From Candidatus Obscuribacterales bacterium (GTDB lineage Bacteria > Cyanobacteriota > Vampirovibrionia > Obscuribacterales > Obscuribacteraceae): DNA of 53,370 bases. Of the stretch, positions 35,364 through 42,808 are shown piece by piece; positions within the stretch are counted from its first letter, which is position 1, and each line of letters begins with the position of its first letter. A model generated the notes under the pieces. That model saw only the letters and a program-made list of their open reading frames with translations, did no database searches and was not told the DNA's origin. A program made the translations under genes and the position numbers. The DNA is taken from the NCBI GenBank assembly GCA_019745505.1, contig JAIETE010000216.1, forward strand, positions 1 through 53,370. The letters run 5' to 3'.

Positions 35364-35729
35364 ATGACTTGCGCAATCAACACCTTGCCTCCACAGAAGA
35401 ATGCTGCAGCCCCTGCTCGTGGGCATCCCTACAAGAAAAAGGGTCTACTCGGACTGTTGCAGGATCGACACTATATAAGTAGCTATGGAGCCCATACGAT
35501 GGGGAAGCCAATCAGAAAGAACTATCCTGTTGCGTTCCTCCAATTCGACAAAGCGCACACCCGCGATCAAGGGACAAAATCGAATGCGCACAGATCTTTG
35601 CGCCTGGCACAGTCAAGCCCGATGCCTGTGAGGCTGTGGAGACGCATCTATAGTTCCATAAAATTTCTGTACTCGAGAGAGCAGGCAGCCGCTGAGCTCA
35701 AGGTCTCTGCGCTGCCAATGCGCTTATAA
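35364..35729 (+). CDS. Hypothetical basic protein, 121 aa
   Basis: A strongly basic protein (many Lys/Arg/His) with no membrane segment or motif recognised. AGAGGAGAG precedes the ATG, and a strong promoter lies upstream, so expression is likely. Composition resembles DNA- or RNA-binding accessory proteins. Weighing against a real product: low-complexity sequence and no known family. It lies just after the recombinase relic, in the accessory stretch. Confidence 0.55.
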   Translation: MTCAINTLPPQKNAAAPARGHPYKKKGLLGLLQDRHYISSYGAHTMGKPIRKNYPVAFLQFDKAHTRDQGTKSNAHRSLRLAQSSPMPVRLWRRIYSSIKFLYSREQAAAELKVSALPMRL

Positions 35730-35796
35730 GCTATCGAGGTGCGAATAGCAGAACTGATTATGTGAAGCGTGGATGGATAACAGAGAGGATAAGACC

Positions 35797-36006
35797 ATGT
35801 CACTGAAAAAAATCGAAAAACAATCACGCAAAATTCTGCTCGGAAAAGAAGAGGTTGACGGAAAGAGAGCAGCCAAAATTGTTCAATTAATTCTGGCTGA
35901 CAAGCTCATCAGCAGAAGCGAGAAGCGCTTCGTCAAGACGCTGATGGCGCAAAGGAAATGTGATCCAGAGGCGATTAACAGATTCGAAAACGTTCTTGCG
36001 ACCTGA
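35797..36006 (+). CDS. Small helical protein, 69 aa
   Basis: Begins MSLKKIEKQSRKILLG; the rest (KRAAKIVQLILADKLISRSEKRFVKTLM) has a helix-turn-helix-like spacing similar to TerB-type or EF-hand-like helical pairs, but no family can be stated. The ATG at 35797 is favoured because GAGGATAAG is nine bases upstream; a longer in-frame reading starts at 35773. The neighbours are a basic orphan protein and a frameshifted mini-gene. Confidence 0.6.
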   Translation: MSLKKIEKQSRKILLGKEEVDGKRAAKIVQLILADKLISRSEKRFVKTLMAQRKCDPEAINRFENVLAT

Positions 36007-36031
36007 CAGCACCTACAAGAGGCTGATTCTT

Positions 36032-36191
36032 ATGACTGCTAAGTTCACGGCTGACGAGATTCTCGAGGCAAGCGATTACATTTTTGGAAAACAGGATAGA
36101 TGATTCAACAGCAATTCTGGTTGATGGTTCGGATTCACCTGAACTTCGCATGCTCATAGACGGCTTGACCAAATTGCCGGCTGTAAAATGA
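36032..36191 (+). pseudogene. 52-residue mini-gene split by a one-base frameshift
   Basis: From ATG 36032 the frame reads MTAKFTADEILEASDYIF and then ends at a TGA after GKQDR. Dropping one T from the five-T run at about 36080 restores LENRIDDSTAILVDGS and a continuation to TGA at 36189-36191, giving an intact 52-residue protein. The restored part looks as well-formed as the first half, and the break is exactly at a homopolymer. This may be a true frameshift, slippage or a sequencing error. Confidence 0.65.
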
Positions 36192-36402
36192 TGCGCTCGC
36201 TTTCAATCGCTTGTGCGGGCAGCAAGAGAAAACAGATAGCCCACCTGTAGAATTACACATTCAATTCTTCAGCCGAAAGAAATACCCTGATCAAGGAATC
36301 ATTCGAGGCGGTGCTGCAGCATCGCCTCTCCTCACATACACCCCGCCCATTCGTTCGAATCATCAGGTCGCAACTGTGCGGCCCTTCTTTGAGGTGTTTG
36401 TA

Positions 36403-36903
36403 ATGGTGAGCAAATTTACTCGGTCAGGACCATCGGATGCCGCCCCTTCTGCACGTCTTATGCAGTCACTGTACGTGGGAAACTGCAAGTGCTCGAAACG
36501 AATTCAGAAAGGCGACCAGATTTGGTATGACCCAATCACGAAGAAAGCCGAATGTTATACCTGCGGAAGAACTGCGAAGGTAGAGGCATCCAGCGGTCTT
36601 AGCAAGGTTGCGGATATTGATGAAACTCAAGCTGTGATCGATCGCATCAACAATCTCAAGCGTCTCCCCGAGCGCAGCGCTAAAGCCGAAGCAGAAATTG
36701 TCACTCTGACGAAACAACTGAAAACGTTGGCGAAGAAAGACAAGAATGCCCTCAAATATTTTCGCCAGGGAAAGGAAGGAAGCGTATTTACTGCGCGATA
36801 CACGAGCGTTTGCCGGAAGTGCCGCAAAATGGTTGAAATCGGAGAAACAGCAATCTACATCAACAGTGCAATTATCTGCAGTAAATGCGGCATTGGCGGC
36901 TAG
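36403..36903 (+). CDS. Zinc-ribbon protein, 166 aa
   Basis: Two zinc ribbons. The first spans CKCSKRIQKGDQIWYD to CYTCG (about residues 27-55, C-x-C...C-x-x-C). The second, SVCRKCRKMVEIGETAIY to ICSKCG (about 136-163), repeats the pattern. Between them is a long helix (AVIDRINNLKRLPERSAKAE). Similar repeated ribbon proteins sit near other accessory genes, but no function is known to me. The ATG at 36403 follows GAGGTG by six bases. The last four bases overlap the convergent TetR gene. Confidence 0.75.
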   Translation: MVSKFTRSGPSDAAPSARLMQSLYVGNCKCSKRIQKGDQIWYDPITKKAECYTCGRTAKVEASSGLSKVADIDETQAVIDRINNLKRLPERSAKAEAEIVTLTKQLKTLAKKDKNALKYFRQGKEGSVFTARYTSVCRKCRKMVEIGETAIYINSAIICSKCGIGG

Positions 36904-37490
36904 CGATCTGGCATGATTCCATTGAGGAAAGTCACGGTCGCCAGATCTGCGAATTCACTGGCAGTAACCTGCCCTTGTGGCTTAAACCAAGTGTAAGTCC
37001 AGTTGACCGCACCCATCAGATACATGGTTAGTGATGTCACCTGTGGTGGCTTAAGATCCGGGCGAAGCTTGATGATCAGATCTTTAATCTCTTGCAAAAC
37101 TTTGCGCTCTTCTTCTTTGATTTCCGTTTGCTGCGCTTCAGGCAAACAGTGCAAATCATTGAGCAAAACCACGTGCTTATCGCGCGAACTCATGTAGAGC
37201 TCCATAAGAGCACGCACCAAACTGCGCAATTGTTCTTCCGGCTTGTCGGATTGCTTGGTCGCATTGCTGGCAGTTTCCGAAAGCAATTTGCAGTGGACCA
37301 AAAGCATGTCATAGAGGAGCGCTTCTTTAGAATCATAGTAATGATAGAGAAGTGCTTTCGAGACTCCGCAAGAATCGGCAAGTGCGGCGATAGAGGTGCC
37401 GTTGAAGCCGTGTTTTGCGAACATGGCGGCAGCAGCATCAAGAATGCCCTGCTGTCTTTCGAGATAATTTTCTGCGCGCGGTCTGACCAT
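36900..37490 (-). CDS. TetR-family transcriptional regulator
   Basis: 196 residues. The HTH (about 18-60) is GILDAAAAMFAKHGFNGTSI ... ALADSCGVSKALLYHYYDSKEALL, the TetR signature. The C-terminal ligand domain (about 70-190) is helical, with WTYTWFKPQGQV near the end, similar to PaaR/FadR-type members that bind acyl-CoA. It follows the diiron gene by 85 bases on the same strand. A GACCG/CGGTC palindrome in the promoter of that gene is a likely binding site. It would then regulate its own transcript. Confidence 0.93.
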   Translation of the reverse strand: MVRPRAENYLERQQGILDAAAAMFAKHGFNGTSIAALADSCGVSKALLYHYYDSKEALLYDMLLVHCKLLSETASNATKQSDKPEEQLRSLVRALMELYMSSRDKHVVLLNDLHCLPEAQQTEIKEEERKVLQEIKDLIIKLRPDLKPPQVTSLTMYLMGAVNWTYTWFKPQGQVTASEFADLATVTFLNGIMPDR

Positions 37491-37575
37491 CGCCCTATAT
37501 TAGAGGATCAGGCGGGGAAATTTGCAAATCGTAGACTGATTTGAAGTCGCGCTTAGAAAAACGGAACAAATCTCA

Positions 37576-38688
37576 TTAGAAGATCGGGATGATCTTGTCG
37601 GCATCGAAGGCTACGGTTTCGCCGTCAACGTCGATTTCCGGAAGAGCCGGGAATTTGACGCCGTAAGGCTCAACAATCGTCTTCAGGCGCACAACGGCTG
37701 TTCGCCAATTCTCTCTGCGTTTTTCCAAGGTGAGAATGCCAAAACCTGCTTCGCGAGCCTTTTCTTCCAGCAAACGCTGAGCTGGAATAAAGGTCGGGGG
37801 CAATTGCCAGAACTCAGCCGGCGGCTCGAAGAGAATGCCTGAGAGGAAAATGAATCCGGCACGGAATTGCTTGGTGACCGTTTCTTTGTCTTCTTCGGAC
37901 ATCTTCGGCAGCACTTCCTTGAGAAGAGCCAAGCAGAAGCTGAGGTGCCTGCCCTCGTCGCGTCCGATGTTTTTGAATGCTTCTTTGAATACCGGAATAT
38001 CGGTGCTCTCATACATGCTATGGAAGAGCGTCGACGATGCTACTTCACCGAAGAGGAAGGAGCTGAAAAGAATCGGCATCGGATAGTGCTCGACGGCTTT
38101 CTTGTAACCGGACCAGTAGCGGGCGCCGTTGTGATAGAGCCATTCGACGTTGTTGCGAGCCAACCTGCCCAGTTCCGTCTCAGGCTCGTAGCCCAGAGGA
38201 CCGTTAGGCGTCAACATTGTGATTGCTTTGCCGCAGACTTCTTCGTGGTGAAGTTCGTCGCGAGTGACGGAAAAGAAGCACTTGCGGATTGAGTCTTCTT
38301 CATGCGTTTCGTAAGCATGAATCATGGCGCGGGCAAAAACTGCCGGTCCGGAAGCGTCAAATACGGAGAGAAGTGACCACCAGTAAGCGATGGCATAGCG
38401 CTGGTCGAGAGTCATGCTTTCCACATCGAGCGTATGCCAGGGCAATTTGCTCGGAGACCAGCCCGGATCGCGGGAGCTTTCATAGATCTCCATCAAGCGA
38501 GGGGTCTCGACACGCCAGTCGAAGGGGAAGATATTGAGCCGATCCGTGATTTTAGGGGCGTCTTCGGTATTGAGCAGCAGCTCTTCCGGATTGGGCATCC
38601 GGTCGTGCTGAGTGGGAGCATCAACCAACTGAGCTTCGAGAGCTTTTTCAGGCAAAGCGGTTTTGGGCATTTTCTTCTCCACTGACAT
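37576..38688 (-). CDS. Ferritin-like diiron protein (ribonucleotide-reductase R2/AurF-like)
   Basis: 370 residues, helical. The four-helix diiron ligand set can be followed: HAYETHEEDSIRK (about 150-162), DELHHEEVCG (about 168-177), LFGEVASSTLFH (about 240-250) and IGRDEGRHLSF (about 270-280). These are E-x-x-H-type pairs as in ferritin-like oxygenases. The substrate cannot be inferred; possibilities include N-oxygenation or acyl desaturation. The start is ATG at 38688, after GGGGGTGG by four bases; the in-frame ATG at 38739 would contain the palindromic operator. Confidence 0.85.
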   Translation of the reverse strand: MSVEKKMPKTALPEKALEAQLVDAPTQHDRMPNPEELLLNTEDAPKITDRLNIFPFDWRVETPRLMEIYESSRDPGWSPSKLPWHTLDVESMTLDQRYAIAYWWSLLSVFDASGPAVFARAMIHAYETHEEDSIRKCFFSVTRDELHHEEVCGKAITMLTPNGPLGYEPETELGRLARNNVEWLYHNGARYWSGYKKAVEHYPMPILFSSFLFGEVASSTLFHSMYESTDIPVFKEAFKNIGRDEGRHLSFCLALLKEVLPKMSEEDKETVTKQFRAGFIFLSGILFEPPAEFWQLPPTFIPAQRLLEEKAREAGFGILTLEKRRENWRTAVVRLKTIVEPYGVKFPALPEIDVDGETVAFDADKIIPIF

Positions 38689-38722
38689 GGCCACCCCCAA
38701 TTGGTAGGGCTGATTTTCATTT

Positions 38723-38740
38723 ACCGACCGTTCGGTCAAT
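38723..38740 (-). promoter_or_regulatory. TetR-type palindromic operator before the diiron gene
   Basis: GACCG-TT-CGGTC (38726-38737), arms perfect, inside ACCGACCGTTCGGTCAAT. It is of the ACCGACCGnnCGGTnn form bound by PaaR/FadR-like TetR proteins and lies 35 bases upstream of the likely start codon. Confidence 0.65.
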
Positions 38741-38825
38741 TAACAGAATAACATGGGCCGGTCTGCCCCGCCAATACATAGCAAAAAAGAAATGTTTGCT
38801 CCTGCTTATCAGCATCACTCGGTAC

Positions 38826-38960
38826 CGCATTCGCGGTAAGCAAAAGCCGCAATATATGCGCTTTATCAGCAACAAGTCGCGTTTATATGCCGCAGTTTTG
38901 TATCTTTTCCGGCATAGCCGCAAGCTCTTGAAAACCAAGCCAAAGCCGCAGCTACTGCGG
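38826..38960 (+). promoter_or_regulatory. Structured leader with three hairpins before the large TPR gene
   Basis: Hairpin 1, nested: CGCAT (38826-38830) with ATGCG (38856-38860) around GCGG (38833-38836) with CCGC (38847-38850). Hairpin 2: TATGCCG (38886-38892) with CGGCATA (38910-38916). Hairpin 3: CCGCAG-CTA-CTGCGG (38946-38960). Every element uses CCGC or CGGC, and they all lie 120-255 bases before the ATG at 39080. No T-run, so not a simple terminator. Within 38689-39079 I see no other gene. Confidence 0.5.
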
Positions 38961-39079
38961 AGGTTCCCGTTTTGGACATATAGTCAAACTTATGTCTTCT
39001 TATTCAGTATCCGCACTTGTTTCGCGTCAGAACCGGGTCTATGGTGGCGTTTCGGAAAACGTTGAGGGGAAATTTGACT

Positions 39080-40969
39080 ATGGACTTGAAGAAAAAATCC
39101 ATATTGTTTGTTGCAGGTTCGCTCTTTCTGTGCGGCTCTCTAAGTTCTCAGTGCGATGCCGAGGCACGCCACTCGAAGAAGACACTTAAAGCAAGAATCA
39201 GTCAAGAACAACAATTGGCCGACGAACTTGTACGCAGAGGCAAGTACAAAGACGCAGAAGAACTATACAGAACAGCATTGAATAAACAACCGAAAGACCT
39301 GAACATTCGCAATGGACTTGCATATGCCTATGCGAAAAGTTTCAAGCTCGATCGCGCTGACGAAGAGTTCGACAAAGTCTTGAAAGAGGATGCACAAAAT
39401 GCCATGGCCCATTGCGGCAAAGCACAAGTCCTCCTGAACAGGCTGCAATCCTCTTCCGGCACCATGCGCAAGAATAAAGATGCGCTCATAAAACAAGCAG
39501 GCGCCGAATGCAACATGGCGCTATCGACAGATGCGAATCTTCCTGAAGCACACTACACACTCGGACGCGTTTTCAAGGAAGAAGGTCGGCTCGATCAAGC
39601 AGAACAATCTTTCTTGAATGCAATTCGCGCCGACAAGAATTACTCCGATGCCTACGCCGGACTGGGACTCGTTCAACTGGAAGCGGGGCGCTCGGCAGAA
39701 GCTATGACCAGCTTCAAGCAAGCCACCGCTCTCAATACCGGCAATTCAACTGCGCACTATGGATTGGGTCGCGCATACTTGCAACAAGGAATGGCGGACG
39801 AGGCTATCAAAGAGTTGAATACTTCCCTGTATCAATTCAGAAACAGCGCTCCCGTTCACTTCGAATTGGGCAAGGCTTACGCCAGTCAGGGAAACACAGT
39901 TGCAGCAATCAAAGAATTTCAGGAAACGATCAGAATCAAACCTGAAAGTGCCTCCGCATACATCAAAATCGCTGAAATTCGCGAGAATCGTGGCGACGTC
40001 GAGCATGCCATTGCCGAATTGAGATCCGGACTCGATTTGATGCCCAATAACACGGAACTTCTGCAACGCATCGCCACCAACAGCCTGCGTCTTGAAAAAA
40101 TCAACGACGCCATAAAAGACTACGAAGCCGTCCTGCAAACACAGCCAGGCAACGTAGCGGCAGTCGAAGGCTTGACGCGCGCTTTGTACTTGAGAGCGCA
40201 GAAAGAAACGACCGGCGCATTTATCGCCGACAACGATTACGAGGCTGCAGAAGCTTCTATTGCTCGCGCCATTCAAATGAATCCGAACAGTTTGCAATTA
40301 CGTCTTGCTGATGCAAAACTCCGATCGCTTTCCGGCAAGCCGGTCGATCTCTCCGTCATCGGCACTCCGAAAAACGACGGCGAGCGTGTTGCATACGCGG
40401 AAGCATTGCTTGCCCAAAACAAGTTTGCCGAAGCGACCGAACAGTTCAACATGCTGGTTGGCAATGCCAATACAGCCAAGAGTCTGGCAGCGTTGGGCGA
40501 CCTCACTTTGATGATCAAAGATCTGGATAATGCCGAGCACGCATTCAAGAAGCTGGCTACCATGCCGGGTGGGCAGGATAGCGCCAAACGTGGACTGCAC
40601 CTGGTTGCCAAAGCAAGAGAGACAACCAAACAAGACCTGAACCTTGCCAATGACCTGGCACGAAGAAAACAGTTCAACAGCGCCGTTGATAAATATCACA
40701 CCGCCATTTTCAACGATCCACGCAACTCAGCTGCTCGCCGTGGTCTTGCTGAGACACTGGAAAGGTTTTTCCCGCAAGACTCCAAGGCACTCAGAGAATC
40801 AGTCATGCAATACAGAGCATACGAAAGTCTGACTCCCGGGCTGCCGGCAAAAGAATTGGAACGCTTGCACAAAGTCACGGCCAGACTGGAGATGCGCGCG
40901 ACCAAAATCGAGCGAGCCGTAGCTGAAGGCAAAAAGCCGAACATCATTGCTCGCATCATGCAGAGATAG
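39080..40969 (+). CDS. Large secreted TPR protein, 629 aa
   Basis: A signal sequence (residues 1-29, with a Cys near 26 that could be a lipobox) is followed by a near-continuous array of TPR units. Examples: LVRRGKYKDAEELYRTALNK (about 50), AHYTLGRVFKEEGRLDQAEQ (about 153), AYAGLGLVQLEAGRSAEAMT (about 190) and AHYGLGRAYLQQGMADEAIK (about 224); more follow to residue 400. The C-terminal 200 residues are degenerate. Likely periplasmic scaffold or assembly factor. The ATG at 39080 is favoured, with GAGGGGA nine bases upstream. It ends before a strong terminator. Confidence 0.92.
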   Translation: MDLKKKSILFVAGSLFLCGSLSSQCDAEARHSKKTLKARISQEQQLADELVRRGKYKDAEELYRTALNKQPKDLNIRNGLAYAYAKSFKLDRADEEFDKVLKEDAQNAMAHCGKAQVLLNRLQSSSGTMRKNKDALIKQAGAECNMALSTDANLPEAHYTLGRVFKEEGRLDQAEQSFLNAIRADKNYSDAYAGLGLVQLEAGRSAEAMTSFKQATALNTGNSTAHYGLGRAYLQQGMADEAIKELNTSLYQFRNSAPVHFELGKAYASQGNTVAAIKEFQETIRIKPESASAYIKIAEIRENRGDVEHAIAELRSGLDLMPNNTELLQRIATNSLRLEKINDAIKDYEAVLQTQPGNVAAVEGLTRALYLRAQKETTGAFIADNDYEAAEASIARAIQMNPNSLQLRLADAKLRSLSGKPVDLSVIGTPKNDGERVAYAEALLAQNKFAEATEQFNMLVGNANTAKSLAALGDLTLMIKDLDNAEHAFKKLATMPGGQDSAKRGLHLVAKARETTKQDLNLANDLARRKQFNSAVDKYHTAIFNDPRNSAARRGLAETLERFFPQDSKALRESVMQYRAYESLTPGLPAKELERLHKVTARLEMRATKIERAVAEGKKPNIIARIMQR

Positions 40970-41014
40970 CAAAACGAAGGTTTAAGGATAGGAATTTCCT
41001 ATCGGACCCCCAGC

Positions 41015-41044
41015 AAAAGACCGAGTCGCACAGCTCGGTCTTTT
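41015..41044 (+). terminator. Strong rho-independent terminator after the large TPR gene
   Basis: AAAAGACCGAG (41015-41025), an 8-base loop and CTCGGTCTTTT (41034-41044). Stem of 7 G/C-rich pairs plus A-T pairs, then TTTT. A second perfect 7-bp palindrome, GATAGGA/TCCTATC, lies just upstream at 40987-41003. Confidence 0.85.
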
Positions 41045-41192
41045 CATTTGGAAATTTCCACCGGTGCTTGGAATTATTGTTACCGACCCAATTTGTTTCG
41101 GCACGTAATTAATGATTGTCCTTTCATTATCAAAATCCTGCCGTCGCGTCGATTCGGATACACTCGTTTTAGAGGTCAGGTTATCCAACACA

Positions 41193-41966
41193 ATGACTGA
41201 ATCAGACAGCAAAAAAGATTGCCCGGATGTTCGGGATGTGAAAAACGTTCCAATCGTTCAGGATAGTCGATTGACGCGAATTAAACGAATTGTCGAAGCT
41301 CTCAGCGATTTCGAGCAAGATGAGATTGCCTACGAGATTCAATCTCGAAAAGTAAAGAAAGCACATGCTTATCTGGCTGATCTAAAAAACCTGATTCGGC
41401 TGAGCTTGTTTACGGGTCTCATTGCCGGTGCAGCGGGCGGAATTCTGACAGGATTTTGCATCTGGTTTACCGCCCTGAGTCTTGGCGGCACCACCTCTAT
41501 ATTCACACTTCTGGCGCTCAGCTTGACGTTTGGCGCAATGTACATGGCAGGAACCACGGCATTCGTATTTGTTGTTCTCAAGTTAGTAACGCTTACCCCG
41601 GCGCGAAATCTCATAGTACAGAGCAATAAGGCCTTTCGAGTACAAAAGGTGGAAGTGCCGGTGCCCATCAATGAGGGTGTTGAGCTAAGTATTACGGCAC
41701 TTGCCGCCAAGCGAGGTTGGCGCATTCAATCTATAAACAGGCAGGAAGGGACGATCAGTGCGCAAACAGCGGCAAGCCTGCGCAGTCCCGGCGAACTGGT
41801 GGGAATAAAAGTCGATTCGCTGACAGAAGATTCAAGTATGGTCAGCATCTACAGCAAACCGATCTTGACCTCGATGGACTTCGGAAAGAGCGGTCAAAAC
41901 GTGAGTCGTCTGGCAAAAGAAATCGAGGAAGCCGGACTGGTTCACCAACTCCTCAAAATGCAATAG
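41193..41966 (+). CDS. Hypothetical membrane protein, 257 aa
   Basis: A hydrophilic N-terminal part of about 70 residues, then two hydrophobic helices (LSLFTGLIAGAAGGILTGFC and SIFTLLALSLTFGAMYMAGT), then a soluble C-terminal domain of about 110 residues. No family recognised. The start is unclear: ATG 41193 and an in-frame ATG at 41112 are both possible, with no good ribosome binding site for either. Convergent with the CPBP protease. Confidence 0.65.
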   Translation: MTESDSKKDCPDVRDVKNVPIVQDSRLTRIKRIVEALSDFEQDEIAYEIQSRKVKKAHAYLADLKNLIRLSLFTGLIAGAAGGILTGFCIWFTALSLGGTTSIFTLLALSLTFGAMYMAGTTAFVFVVLKLVTLTPARNLIVQSNKAFRVQKVEVPVPINEGVELSITALAAKRGWRIQSINRQEGTISAQTAASLRSPGELVGIKVDSLTEDSSMVSIYSKPILTSMDFGKSGQNVSRLAKEIEEAGLVHQLLKMQ

Positions 41967-41989
41967 TAATCGCAAGCGCGAACTTTTGT

Positions 41990-42730
41990 TCACTGAACGT
42001 TTAGCTTCTTGAACAATTCAAGCATCAAGAGTACAGCCGACAGATCAGTCAACAAGGCGTGGGCAAGCGCCGGCATTATCACCGAATTGGTCTTGCGGTA
42101 TAAAACGCCAAGCCCGGCTCCGTACACCATCAGTGCAATTGTTCCGAACTCAGCCCAGCCAGGAAACATAACTAATTGCATGATCGGATAGTGGAATGCA
42201 CCATATGCGAATGAAGACCAGATCAAACCGCAATGAGGAAAATCGGGACACAATTCATCCAGTTTGTTCATTACGAAGCCACGCCAGAAAAGCTCTTCAA
42301 GCAACGGATTTACAACCACTATGTAAATACAGAGCGGTGTAAAAACATCGCGTGAATAGCCGAGCGTTTTCAGCAAATCGAAGACATGCGTATCGGACAA
42401 CAGGGTCGGACCGAAATATTTGTAAGTAAATATGGATGCAAACGAGAACAAGACGCTCGCGAAAATTAGTCCAAGAAGTTCCAAATAATTAGGAATTCGC
42501 AAAGTCTTGCGAAACACCCCTCGTCCCCAAACAATTCCGGGAAGCAGGCAAAACACGTGATAAAGTGCCAAACTCCAAACGGCACTTTTGAAGAAATTCA
42601 TACCAAGCCAGATGACAGAGTAGGGAAGAATCATCATGCAAATGATGATCCAAAGTTCGCGCAGCCGAGCGTATTCTCTCAACGCTGCGTCGATCACTGA
42701 ATTAGTTTCTTGGTCTTGCTGATCCGACAT
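41990..42730 (-). CDS. CPBP-family intramembrane metalloprotease (Abi-like)
   Basis: 246 residues, seven to eight hydrophobic segments. The diagnostic motif 1, EELFWRG, sits at about residue 144 (the E-E-x-x-x-R form); motif 2 is the FHYPI at about 175, with the conserved His. These are the catalytic residues of CAAX proteases and bacteriocin-processing homologues. The substrate is unknown. CAGGT precedes the ATG at 42730. It converges on the previous gene. Confidence 0.85.
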   Translation of the reverse strand: MSDQQDQETNSVIDAALREYARLRELWIIICMMILPYSVIWLGMNFFKSAVWSLALYHVFCLLPGIVWGRGVFRKTLRIPNYLELLGLIFASVLFSFASIFTYKYFGPTLLSDTHVFDLLKTLGYSRDVFTPLCIYIVVVNPLLEELFWRGFVMNKLDELCPDFPHCGLIWSSFAYGAFHYPIMQLVMFPGWAEFGTIALMVYGAGLGVLYRKTNSVIMPALAHALLTDLSAVLLMLELFKKLNVQ

Positions 42731-42808
42731 AATACCTGAACCACTTTCACAGCATACAGCTTAAATACCAAAAGTGTTCAGGGCTTTGAAATCCGGCAAT
42801 GCCAAGCA

